Source: Iamia sp963728655
GTDB lineage: Bacteria > Actinomycetota > Acidimicrobiia > Acidimicrobiales > Iamiaceae
Reading direction: 5' to 3'
NCBI GenBank assembly: GCA_963728655.1
Contig: CAVSLD010000003.1
Coordinates: 496,001 to 560,000, forward strand
DNA: 64,000 bases
The notes under the pieces were generated by a model, which had not been told where the DNA came from, did not search any database, and was given only the letters and a program-made list of their open reading frames with translations. Shown here piece by piece: positions 27,748 through 36,256 of the stretch (positions are counted from its first letter, which is position 1; every line of letters starts with the position of its first letter). The translations under genes and the position numbers were made by a program.

Positions 27748-27769
27748 GGGGTGGGGCTGGCCCCACCCC
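27748..27769. promoter_or_regulatory. second copy of the GGTGGGG-N4-CCCCACC palindrome, also hairpin-capable
   Basis: A perfect 10-bp inverted repeat with a 2-nt loop just after the DUF4097-type gene. Its core matches the site at 24722. It could serve as operator for the ABC transporter genes, as terminator for the upstream gene, or both. Confidence 0.45.
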
Positions 27770-27876
27770 TGGCCACCGGTGGGCACCCGGTCGGCGGCCG
27801 GTGGCCCACGCCATCGAAGCGGGCGGCGCCGAGGCAGACGATGAGCAGCACGCCATCCCGTCCCCGAGGAGGACCC

Positions 27877-28655
27877 GTGCCCACCACCCTCTCCCCCGCC
27901 CCGTCCCGCCCGACGCCCGACGCCGACCAGCGCAGCCGCCGTCCGGGCCTTCGCCCTGCGCAAGGTCTACGGCTCCGGCCCCTCGGCCGTCACCGCCCTC
28001 GACGACGTGACCGTCGGGGTGCCCCGCGGCTCCTTCGTCGCCGTCATGGGCCCCTCGGGCTCGGGCAAGTCGACACTGCTGCACTGCATGGCCGGGCTGG
28101 ACACCGTCACCTCCGGCACCGTCGAGGTGGCCGGCACCGACCTGGCCCGCCTGTCGGACCGCCAGCTCACCCGCCTGCGGCGCGACCGCATCGGCTTCGT
28201 CTTCCAGTCGTTCAACCTCGTCCCCACCCTCACCGCCGAGGAGAACATGACCCTCCCGGCCCTGCTGGCCGGGCGCAAGGTCGACCCCGCCTGGCTGGAC
28301 GAGGTCGTGGCCACCGTCGGCCTGGCCGACCGGCTGGGACACCGGCCCTCGGAGCTCTCCGGCGGCCAGCAGCAGCGGGTGGCCGTGGCCCGGGCCCTGG
28401 TCGCCCGGCCCGAGGTGACCTTCGCCGACGAGCCCACCGGCAACCTCGACTCCCACTCCGGCACCGAGATCCTGGGCTTCCTGCGCCGGGCCGTCGACAC
28501 CATGGACCAGACCGTGGTCATGGTCACCCACGACCCCGTCGCCGCGGGCTGGGCCGACCGGGTCCTCTTCCTCGCCGACGGGGCCGTCGTCGACGAGATG
28601 GTCGAGCCCACCGCCGACGCGCGTCCTCGACCGCATGAAGCGCTTCGGCGACTGA
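27877..28655 (+). pseudogene. MacB/LolD-type ABC transporter ATPase, two +1 frameshifts
   Basis: GTG 27877 follows a GAGGAGG ribosome binding site. The core from about 27940 to 28620 reads as a standard ATPase: GPSGSGKST, Q-loop FQSFNLVPTLTAEEN, signature LSGGQQQR, Walker B VTFADEPTGNLDS and MVTHD. The N-terminal ~18 codons are in another frame (shift near 27930) and the last ten codons (VLDRMKRFGD) in a third (shift near 28620). Each shift is +1. With errors corrected, the gene would be about 258 aa and intact. It pairs with the FtsX-like permease downstream. Confidence 0.7.
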
Positions 28656-28703
28656 GCCGACCGACCCCACCCCACACCCGCGCACGATCCCGAGGAGACA
28701 CCC

Positions 28704-31242
28704 ATGCTGCGCCTCTCACTCCGCACCCTGCGGGCCCACGCCCGCCGCTTCACGTCCACCATCGTCGCCGTCGCCCTGGGCATCGCCTTCCTGGCCGGCG
28801 TCTTGATGTTGGTGGCCACCTTCCAGAAGGGCTTCGACGACATGTTCGCCACGGGCACGGCCGGCACCGCCGCCGTCGTCCGCGGCCGACGGCGGCATCG
28901 AGCTCAGCTTCGGCGACACCGCCCGGGGCGAGGTCGACGCCGGCCTGGCCGACGAGGTCGTCGCCGCCACCGACGGCGTCGCCGCGGTCGCGCCCGCAGC
29001 GCGACGGCACCGCCCAGATCGAGGGGTCCGACGGCGAGATCGTCGGCGGCGGCGGCCCGCCGCAGGTGGGCTCGCAGTGGATCACCGTCCCCGAGCTGAA
29101 CCCGTGGGGGCTGACCGACGGGCGGGCACCGGAGGGGCCCGAGGAGGTCGTGATCGACGCCGCCTCGGCCCGCCAGGGCGACCTGGCCGTCGGCGACGCC
29201 ACCCGCGTCTTCACCCCCGAGGCGGTCGACGTCACGGTCGTCGGCGTGGCCACCTACGGCACGGCCGACTCGGCCGGGCCGCTGACCCAGGCCCTGTTCT
29301 CCGAGGAGGGTGCCATCGCCCACCTGGGGGGCACCCCGGGCACGGTCGACGGCTTCCTCGTGGCGGCCGACCCCGGCGTCGAGCCAGGACCAGGTCACCG
29401 CCGCCCTCGACGAGGACCTGCCCGACGGGGTGGAGGCCATCACCGGCGACCAGCTCACCGAGGAGTCCCAGCAGATCGGCGAGGACTTCGTCGGCATCCT
29501 GCGCCCCGCCCTGCTGGCCTTCGCCCTCATCGCCCTCATCGTCGGGGCCTTCAGCATCTACAACACCTTCGCCATCGTCGTGGCCCAGCGCACCCGGGAC
29601 GCGGCCCTGCTGCGGGCGATCGGCGCCTCGCGCCGCCAGATCATCGGCTCCACGCTCCTCGAGGCGGCGATCGTCGGCGTCGTCGGCGCCGCGCTCGGGC
29701 TTCCTGCTGGGCATGGGCCTGGCCGCCGGCCTGTCGGCGGTGATGGCCGGGTTCACCGGCATGACCTCGGCCGGCCTCGTCGTCACCGCCTCGACGGTGG
29801 TCATCGCCTTCGCCGTCGGCATCGGCGTCACCGTCGTGGCCGCCCTGCTGCCCGCCCGCCGGGCCTCCAAGGTGCCGCCCGTCGCCGCCCTCCGCGACGT
29901 CGCCGTCGATGGCGGGCGGGTCGGGCGCATCCGCACGGCCGTCGGCCTGGCCCTCCTGGCCGGCGGTGCGGGGCTGGGCGTGACCGCCGCGCTGCGGGCG
30001 TCCGGGGCGACCATGGCCGGGACGGCCGCCGCCCTGCTCCTGCTGGCCACCATCGTGCTGGCGCCCAGCGTCGCCGGGCCCCTCGTCCGGGTGGTGGGCG
30101 CCCCCCTCGCCCGCCTCCGCGGGGTCACCGGCGTGATGGCCCGCCGCAACGCCATCCGCAACCCGCGGCGCACCGGCAGCACGGCCACGGCCCTCATCAT
30201 CGGCGTCACCGTGGTCGCCCTGTTCACCGTGGTCGGGGCCTCCATCCAGGCCTCGCTCGACAAGGTCGTCGACGAGCAGGTCGCGGGCGACGTCGTCGTC
30301 CAGGGTCCGCAGGTCGACGGCTTCTCCGGCCTGGCGCCGTCGCTCCAGCAGCGCCTGGCCGAGCTCCCCGAGACCGACGCCGCGGTCGGCATCGGCGACG
30401 TGCCGATCAACCTCGACGGCGAGGACCAGCTGCTCACCTACGCCGACGCCGCCGGGCTGGACCGGGTCATCGACCTGGGCGTCACCGGGGGCGACCTGGC
30501 CTCCTTCGGTGCCGGCGACATCGCCGTGTCGACCGGCTACGCCGAGGACCACGGCCTGGCCCTGGGCGACCCGGTGCCGGTCCGGTACCTCGACGGGGTG
30601 GAGGGCGACCTCACCGTCGGCCTCGTGTACGACACGACCACCTTCGCCGGCTCCGGGTTCATCGACATCGCCTCGGTGACCCCCCACGTGCCCGAGGTCG
30701 GCCCCACGGTCATGCTCCTCAGGGCGGCCGACGGGGTCAGCCCCGAGCGGCTCGACGACGCGGCCCAGGCCGCGGCCCAGCAGTGGCCGGGGACGACCAT
30801 CGAGACCAGGGCGGAGTTCGCCGAGACGCAGGGCCGGACCGTGGACCAGATGCTGATGCTCATCTACGTGCTGCTCGCCCTGTCGATCGGCATCGCCCTC
30901 ATGGGCATCGCCAACACCATCTCGCTGTCGACCCTCGAGCGGCGCCACGAGATCGGCCTCCTCCGGGCCGTGGGCCAGACCCGCCGGCAGGTGCGCTCGA
31001 TGGTCCGCTGGGAGGCGGTCATGGTGTCGGCCCTCGGCACCCTCGCCGGCCTGGCCGTCGGGGTCAGCGCGGCCTGGATGGTGCTGCGGGCCGCTGGTGG
31101 CGACTTCAACCAGATCGCCGTCCCCCTCCCCACCCTCGCCGTCGTGGCCGTCATCGGCGCCGCCGCCGGCGTGCTGGCCTCGGCCCGACCCGCCTCCCGG
31201 GCGGCCCGGACCGACGTGCTGACCGCCCTCGGCGGCGGCTGA
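28704..31242 (+). pseudogene. FtsX/MacB-type ABC transporter permease, four +1 frameshifts
   Basis: ATG 28704 with ribosome binding site GAGGAG. The protein (about 844 aa if corrected) has the two-module FtsX layout: an N-terminal helix, a periplasmic domain, FtsX helices near 29500-29900, then a second copy ending near 31240. The frame moves by +1 near 28885, 28985, 29385 and 29700 and stays open in the remaining 1.5 kb. Every segment keeps family sequence and strong G/C third-position bias, so decay is either very recent or an artefact. The substrate may be an antimicrobial peptide or lipid, by analogy with BceAB/LiaFSR-linked exporters. Confidence 0.7.
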
Positions 31243-31257
31243 CGGCACCTCCTCAGC

Positions 31258-31272
31258 GGGGCGGGCCGCCCC
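31258..31272 (+). terminator. short hairpin terminator
   Basis: GGGGCG and CGCCCC around a 3-nt loop, 16 nt after the permease stop. Confidence 0.35.
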
Positions 31273-31363
31273 TCCCTCCCACCCCGGCCCCCCCGCTGAC
31301 CCCTCCCCGGCCGTGGACCTCCTCGGGACCGCGGTCGGGGAGGCGCGTGGCCTCGTCCGGGGG

Positions 31364-31369
31364 TACGGT
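31364..31369 (+). promoter_or_regulatory. -10 hexamer of a leaderless promoter (tadA)
   Basis: TACGGT lies 6 nt before GTG 31376. Confidence 0.5.
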
Positions 31370-31375
31370 CGGCGG

Positions 31376-31846
31376 GTGACCGACCCCGGACCGGCGGCGA
31401 GCGACGAGGAGCTCATGGGCCTGGCCCTGGACGAGGCCCGGGCCGCGGGCGAGGCGGGCGAGGTGCCCGTCGGGGCGGTCGTCGCCGTCGGTGGGCAGGT
31501 CGTGGCCCACCGGGGCAACGAGCGGGAGCGCACCGGGGACCCCACGGCCCACGCCGAGGTGCTGGCCCTGCGCGACGCCGCCGCCGTCGTGGGCGACCGC
31601 CGGCTGCGCGACGCCACGCTGGTGGCGACGCTGGAGCCGTGCCCGCTGTGCGCCGGGGCGGCCTGGGCGGCCCAGGTGGGGCGCATCGTGTTCGGCGCGG
31701 AGGATCCCCGGGCGGGGGCCACCGGGTCGCTCTACAACGTGGCCGTCGACGTGCGCCTGAACCACACCTCGGAGGTCACCTCCGGCGTGCGGGCCGACGA
31801 GGCCGCCGCCCTGCTCACCGCCTTCTTCGCCACCCGCCGGGGCTGA
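31376..31846 (+). CDS. tadA: tRNA adenosine(34) deaminase
   Basis: A 156-aa zinc deaminase that converts the wobble adenosine of tRNA-Arg(ACG) to inosine. Zinc ligands and proton shuttle are in place: His59 and Glu61 in THAEVLAL-type sequence (HAE) and Cys89/Cys92 in EPCPLC. MGLALDEARAA and VPVGAVV are typical N-terminal motifs. GTG 31376 is favoured by the TACGGT hexamer. The stop is 14 bp from the convergent ketosynthase stop; this gene marks the left edge of the acyl cluster. Confidence 0.93.
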   Translation: MTDPGPAASDEELMGLALDEARAAGEAGEVPVGAVVAVGGQVVAHRGNERERTGDPTAHAEVLALRDAAAVVGDRRLRDATLVATLEPCPLCAGAAWAAQVGRIVFGAEDPRAGATGSLYNVAVDVRLNHTSEVTSGVRADEAAALLTAFFATRRG

Positions 31847-31860
31847 CCGGTCGAGGGTGC

Positions 31861-33027
31861 TCAGCGCCAGCCCGGGGGGAGGAGCACCACCGCGCCGTTG
31901 ACCCCGCCGATGCCGAACGACGTGGACACCACGGGCCCCGGCTCCCAGGACCGGGACGCCCCCCACACGACGTCGGCGTCGACGGCCGGGTCGGGCTGCG
32001 GGTCGGTGCCCGACGGCGGCAGGAGGCCCTCGGCCACGCTCCTCAGGGCGACGACCGCCTCGAGGGCCCCGGCCGCCCCCACGCCGTGGCCGGTGACGCG
32101 CTTCACCGACGTGATCGGGGGCCGGTGCGGACCGCACACCGCGGCCACCGCGGCGGCCTCGGCCGCGTCGTTGGCCACCGTGCCGGTGCCGTGGGCGTTG
32201 ACGTGGGCCACCGCCCCGGGGTCCACCCCGGCGCGCGCCAGGGCCAGGGTGATGCACTCCACCGCACCGGCCCCCGAGGGGCGCACGGCGTGGTCGGCGT
32301 CGTTGGTGTTGGCCCACCCCGCCACCTCGCCCAGCACGGTGGCCCCCCGGGCGTGGGCGTCGTCGAGGGGCTCCAGCACGAGGACGGCGGCGCCGAGGCC
32401 GAACACGAAGCCGTCGCGCCGGACGTCGAAGGGCCGGACCCAGCCCGTGGGCGACAGGGCCCGCAGGTTGGCGTAGGCGGCCTGCAGCACCGGTGCCACC
32501 CGGCCCTCGGTGCCGCCCGCCCAGGCCACGTCGGCCTGGCCCGAGGCCACCAGGGCGGCGGCCTCGCCCAGGGCGTGGGTGCCCGCCGCGCAGGCCCCGG
32601 CGGTGACGCCCACCGGGCCCCGCGCCTCCAGGCGCTGGGCCACGGTGGCGGCGGCCGACGAGGTCGACGCCAGCAGCCCCACCGAGGGCGGCACGGCCGC
32701 CTCGCCCTCCGCGTCGGCGGTGCGCACCGCGTCCTCGACCGCCACCGACGGGCCGAACACGTTGCCCAGCACGACGGCGCGGCGGGTGGGGTCGGGCCGG
32801 GGGGAGCCGGCGGCGGCGTCGGCCTCGGCGGCCGCAGCCACCGCGTAGGCCACGTAGTCGTCGGTCCGCCGCAGCTCGCGCCGGGGGAACCAGCGCGACG
32901 CGTCCCACCCCGGGACCTCGGCCGCGACGGGGGCGTCGGTGGGCCGGGTGACCAGACCCCACAGCGCGTCGGCGCCGACGCCACCAGGGCTCACCGCCCC
33001 GACCCCGGTGACGGCCACCCGCCTCAC
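31861..33027 (-). CDS. beta-ketoacyl synthase (FabF-like), second of a pair
   Basis: A 388-aa condensing enzyme. The Cys-His-His triad is present: Cys146 in AGACAAGTHA, His279 in NAHGTGTVAND and His314 in TGHGVGAAG, plus Lys309, and the C-terminal SFGIGGVN. It starts at GTG 33027 within the stop codon of the first ketosynthase (GTGA), so the two are translationally coupled in the manner of KS-alpha/KS-beta pairs, except that both retain an active-site Cys. It differs enough from the partner to be a heterodimer. It is expected to elongate chains on the nearby ACP. Confidence 0.9.
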   Translation of the reverse strand: MRRVAVTGVGAVSPGGVGADALWGLVTRPTDAPVAAEVPGWDASRWFPRRELRRTDDYVAYAVAAAAEADAAAGSPRPDPTRRAVVLGNVFGPSVAVEDAVRTADAEGEAAVPPSVGLLASTSSAAATVAQRLEARGPVGVTAGACAAGTHALGEAAALVASGQADVAWAGGTEGRVAPVLQAAYANLRALSPTGWVRPFDVRRDGFVFGLGAAVLVLEPLDDAHARGATVLGEVAGWANTNDADHAVRPSGAGAVECITLALARAGVDPGAVAHVNAHGTGTVANDAAEAAAVAAVCGPHRPPITSVKRVTGHGVGAAGALEAVVALRSVAEGLLPPSGTDPQPDPAVDADVVWGASRSWEPGPVVSTSFGIGGVNGAVVLLPPGWR

Positions 33028-34193
33028 GGCGGCGTCACCACGATCACCGCCACCTGGCCTCCGAGGCCGAGCGACGACGACACCACCGGCCCCGGCGTCC
33101 ACGGCTCGACCTCCCGCACCAGGCGCACGGCCAGGGCCGGGTCGGGCGTCTCCAGCCCGACCACCGGCAGGAGCAGCCCGCGGTCGATGCAGAGCGCGGC
33201 GGCCACCACCTCGAAGGCGCCGGCGGCCCCACCGGTGTGGCCCATCGCCCCCTTGAGCGAGGTGACCGGCACGTCGGGACCCAGCACCTCGGCCACCGCG
33301 GCCGCCTCGGCCGCGTCGTTGACCGCCGTGCCCGTGCCGTGGGCGCCGACGTGGGCCACCTCCGCGGCCGCGACGCCGGCATCGTCGAGCGCGGCCCGCA
33401 TGCAGGCGGCGAGCACCCCGGCCTCGTCGGAGGGGGCGAAGACGCCGGCCACGTCGGTCCGCTCGGCGCCGCCCGCCACCACGGCCAGGATCGGCGCGCC
33501 GCGGTCGCGCGCCCGCTGCTCCTCCTCCACCACGACCATGGCCGCCCCCTCGGTGAGGGCGAAGCCGTCCCGGGCCACGTCGAAGGGCCGGGGGCGGTCG
33601 GCGGTGAGCACCGTCAGGCGCTCGAAGGCGGCCACCACCGCCGGGGTCGCGGGCGACTCGGTGCCGCCCGCCAGGGCCACGTCGACCCGCCCGTCGACCA
33701 CCCGGCGGGCGGCCTCGGCGACGGCCACGGTGCCCGACGCGCAGGTGGCGGCCAGGCCCAGGCTGGGCCCGCTCCACCCGCTGCGGGCGGCCACCGCGGC
33801 GGCCGGCGCGCTGACCGGGAAGATCGTGCCGAACACCGGCGACACGGCCGAGGGGCCGTCGCGGTCGACGGCCAGGACGCCGTCGGCCAGGCTCGCCACT
33901 CCGCCGTAGGCGCTGGCCACGACCACCCCGCCGCGGTCGCCGACCTCGCCCACCCCGCCCGCCGCGACCAAGGCCTCGTCGGCGGCCACGCAGGCCATCT
34001 GGGTGGTGCGGTCCATGCGCCGGGCCTCCCGCCGCGGCAGCAGGGCGGCGGGGTCGGCCGCGATGCGCCCGGGGTGGGCCGGGGGACGGGACGCGGGATC
34101 GGCGCAGAAGTCCCAGAAGGCGTCGGCTCCGACCCCGCCGGGGCCGACCACGCCGACCCCCGTGATGACGGCCCGGCGCCGCGCTCCTGCCAT
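33024..34193 (-). CDS. beta-ketoacyl synthase (FabF-like), first of a pair
   Basis: A 389-aa condensing enzyme with Cys151 in LAATCASGTVAV, His285 in GAHGTGTAVND, Lys314 and His319 in MGHTGGAAG. The C-terminal FGxGGxN motif is altered to LGLGGQV, a deviation that may reflect the role in the heterodimer. ATG 34193 follows a TAGCGT by 7 nt, a leaderless start. Leads the two-gene ketosynthase operon and is divergent from the LLM oxidoreductase gene. Confidence 0.9.
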   Translation of the reverse strand: MAGARRRAVITGVGVVGPGGVGADAFWDFCADPASRPPAHPGRIAADPAALLPRREARRMDRTTQMACVAADEALVAAGGVGEVGDRGGVVVASAYGGVASLADGVLAVDRDGPSAVSPVFGTIFPVSAPAAAVAARSGWSGPSLGLAATCASGTVAVAEAARRVVDGRVDVALAGGTESPATPAVVAAFERLTVLTADRPRPFDVARDGFALTEGAAMVVVEEEQRARDRGAPILAVVAGGAERTDVAGVFAPSDEAGVLAACMRAALDDAGVAAAEVAHVGAHGTGTAVNDAAEAAAVAEVLGPDVPVTSLKGAMGHTGGAAGAFEVVAAALCIDRGLLLPVVGLETPDPALAVRLVREVEPWTPGPVVSSSLGLGGQVAVIVVTPP

Positions 34194-34200
34194 GGGCGGG

Positions 34201-34206
34201 ACGCTA
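34201..34206 (-). promoter_or_regulatory. -10 hexamer of a leaderless promoter (ketosynthase pair)
   Basis: Minus-strand TAGCGT lies 7 nt before ATG 34193. Confidence 0.55.
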
Positions 34207-34276
34207 CCGCCCGGCCGCGAGGGCGGGGCCGGGCCGGTGGGCCCGGAGGACGGCTGCGAGCCGCGAGACTCGGCCG

Positions 34277-35128
34277 ATGCGATTCGGAGTGGTGACGGGC
34301 TTCGGGCCCCGGGCCGAGGCGGCTGCGGTGCGGGGCCTGCTGGAGACGGTGGAGGGGGTGGGCTACGACTCGGTGTGGCTCACCGAGCACCTGGTGGTGC
34401 CCGAGCACTACGAGTCCCCCTACCCCTACGCGGTCAGCGGCGACATGCCCATCGGCGTGGGCGCCGACCTGCCCGAGCCGCTCACCTGGCTGGCCTTCGC
34501 CGCAGCCTGCACCCGCGAGCTGCTGCTGGGCACCTCGTGCGTGATCCTCCCCGAGCGCAACCCCCTGCACCTGGCCAAGCAGGCCGCCACCCTCGACCTG
34601 CTGGCGGGGGGCCGGCTGCGGCTGGGCGTGGGCCTGGGCTGGTGCCGCGAGGAGGCCGAGGCGGTGGGCACGACGTGGGACGACCGAGCCCCCCGCGCCG
34701 AGGCCGCCATCGAGGCCCTCCGGCTGCTCTGGACCGGCGAGCCCGTGTCGTTCTCGGGCCCAGGGGTCGACTTCGCCCCGGTGGTGTGCCGGCCCACCCC
34801 GGCCCGCGACGGGGGCATCCCCATCGTCGTGTGCGGACCGTCGGAGCGGGCCGCCCGGCGCGCCGGGCGCATGGGCGACGGGTTCTTCACCAACCACCGC
34901 GACCCGGTGGTCCTCCAGGGCCTGGTCGACGCCGTGCACCGCGGCGCCGAGGAGAGCGGGCGCGACCCGGCCGCCATCGAGATCACCGCCGGGGCGTCGC
35001 CCGCCCCTCGCACCGTCGAGCGACTCGAGGCCATGGGCGTGGACCGCATGATCTGGCCGGTGCCCACCCGCGACCCGGCCCGGGTCGAGCGCCAGGTCAC
35101 CCGGGCGGCCCGGGCGGTGATGGGGTGA
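34277..35128 (+). CDS. LLM-class (luciferase-like) flavin/F420-dependent oxidoreductase
   Basis: A 283-aa TIM-barrel protein of the bacterial luciferase-like superfamily: VEGVGYDSVWLTEHLVVP near residue 27, LLLGTSCVILPERNPLHLAKQAATLD, and GRLRLGVGLGW. In actinobacteria this subgroup is mostly F420-dependent. It is translationally coupled to the SDR downstream (GTGA) and sits among acyl-carrier enzymes, so it may act as a reductase or oxygenase on an ACP-bound or CoA-bound chain. No enoyl reductase is otherwise present here, which makes a reductive role attractive but unproven. Confidence 0.82.
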   Translation: MRFGVVTGFGPRAEAAAVRGLLETVEGVGYDSVWLTEHLVVPEHYESPYPYAVSGDMPIGVGADLPEPLTWLAFAAACTRELLLGTSCVILPERNPLHLAKQAATLDLLAGGRLRLGVGLGWCREEAEAVGTTWDDRAPRAEAAIEALRLLWTGEPVSFSGPGVDFAPVVCRPTPARDGGIPIVVCGPSERAARRAGRMGDGFFTNHRDPVVLQGLVDAVHRGAEESGRDPAAIEITAGASPAPRTVERLEAMGVDRMIWPVPTRDPARVERQVTRAARAVMG

Positions 35129-35922
35129 GCGGCGACGCCCTGCCCCTCGCCGGGCGCACCGCGCTGGTCACCGGCGCCAGCCGGGGCATCGGGCGGGGCA
35201 TCGCGGTGGCCCTGGCCGAGGCGGGCGCAGACGTGGCCGTCGGCTTCCACCGCCACCGCGACCGGGCCGACGAGGTGGTCGCCGAGGTCACCGCCCTCGG
35301 GCGACGGGCCGTGGCCGTGGCCGCCCGGGTCGAGCAGCGCGCCGAGGTGGCCGCCATGGTCGCGGCGGTGGTCGAGGCCCTGGGCCCGCCCAGCATCCTG
35401 GTGGCCAGCGCCGGGGTGGCCAGCCGGTACCAGCCCGTCACCGACCTCGACCCGTCCCACTTCGAGAAGGTGGTGAAGGTCCACGCCTTCGGCGCGTTCC
35501 ACTGCGCGGCCGAGGTGCTGCCCCACATGCGGACCTGCCCCCGCGGCGACGTGGTCTTCGTCTCCAGCAGCGAGGCCACCGGGGCCCACGGCGCCAACGG
35601 CTCGCCCTACAACGTGGGCAAGGCGGCCATGGAGGAGCTGGCCCTCACCCTCGCCAACGAGGAGGTGGGCCACGGCGTCCGGGTGAACGTGGTCGCCCCC
35701 GGCCTGGTGGTGTCGGACATGGCCCGGCGCCTGGTCCGCTCGCTCCGCGACGTCGACGTCACCGACCTCGACGACGAGTTCCCGCTGGGCCACGTGTGCC
35801 GGCCCGAGGAGGTCGGCGCCCTCGTGGCCGCCCTCTGCGGCCCAGCCGGGTCCTACGTGACCGGGCAGCGCATCGCCGTGGACGGCGGCGGCTTCCCGCC
35901 CGGGCTGCTCGGCCCCCGCTGA
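35125..35922 (+). CDS. SDR-family 3-oxoacyl reductase (FabG-like), copy 1
   Basis: A 265-aa short-chain dehydrogenase with cofactor motif TGASRGIG, ASAGVAS, catalytic Ser in VSSSEATG and YNVGK (Tyr-x3-Lys), and the C-terminal YVTGQRIAVDGGG typical of FabG relatives. GTG 35125 overlaps the stop of the LLM gene. It probably reduces the beta-keto group made by the ketosynthase pair. One of three SDR genes in the cluster; their different sequences suggest separate chain positions or steps. Confidence 0.85.
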   Translation: MSGDALPLAGRTALVTGASRGIGRGIAVALAEAGADVAVGFHRHRDRADEVVAEVTALGRRAVAVAARVEQRAEVAAMVAAVVEALGPPSILVASAGVASRYQPVTDLDPSHFEKVVKVHAFGAFHCAAEVLPHMRTCPRGDVVFVSSSEATGAHGANGSPYNVGKAAMEELALTLANEEVGHGVRVNVVAPGLVVSDMARRLVRSLRDVDVTDLDDEFPLGHVCRPEEVGALVAALCGPAGSYVTGQRIAVDGGGFPPGLLGPR

Positions 35923-35931
35923 GGGACGGGC

Positions 35932-36186
35932 TCAGCCCTCGCGCTTGCGGGCCACCAGCTCGACCAGGCCCTCGACGTCGCTCAGGTCGTAGACCTCGTG
36001 GTCCTCGATGGCCACGCCGAAGTCGCGCTCGAGGGTGGAGGCGATCTCGATCACGTCGATGGAGTCGGCGTCGAGGGTCTCGCTGAGCTTGGCGTCCAGA
36101 GTGACCTCCTCGGGGTCGCAGTCGAGGACCTCGACCGCGGCCTCCCGCACCTTGGCGAAGATCTCGTCTCGCATCGCATCCGACAT
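35932..36186 (-). CDS. acyl carrier protein
   Basis: An 84-aa acidic ACP. The 4'-phosphopantetheine site is Ser42 in DADSIDVIEI, where the usual DSL is DSI. Helix pattern and length match type II ACPs. It has a real leader: TAGGTT (minus strand) 29 nt upstream and a GGGAGG ribosome binding site, unlike the leaderless genes around it, so it may be expressed more strongly. It lies directly downstream of the MBOAT gene, the same neighbours as dltB-dltC. It is the likely carrier for the chain assembled by this cluster. Confidence 0.93.
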   Translation of the reverse strand: MSDAMRDEIFAKVREAAVEVLDCDPEEVTLDAKLSETLDADSIDVIEIASTLERDFGVAIEDHEVYDLSDVEGLVELVARKREG

Positions 36187-36215
36187 GGGGCCTCCCGGGC
36201 AGCGGAACCCGAGGG

Positions 36216-36221
36216 AACCTA
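36216..36221 (-). promoter_or_regulatory. -10 hexamer of the ACP gene
   Basis: Minus-strand TAGGTT lies 29 nt before ATG 36186, leaving room for a short leader with a ribosome binding site. Confidence 0.45.
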
Positions 36222-36256
36222 GTGGGCCCGACCCGGACGGCGAGGGCCGACGGGGG

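Noticed and set aside
27300..29705. Programmed frameshifting
   Set aside because: Seven sites with no shared slippery sequence or downstream structure; simple one-base insertions explain them.
33024..34193. First ketosynthase as an inactive chain-length factor
   Set aside because: Cys151, His285, Lys314 and His319 are all present, so it is not a KS-beta with a lost Cys.
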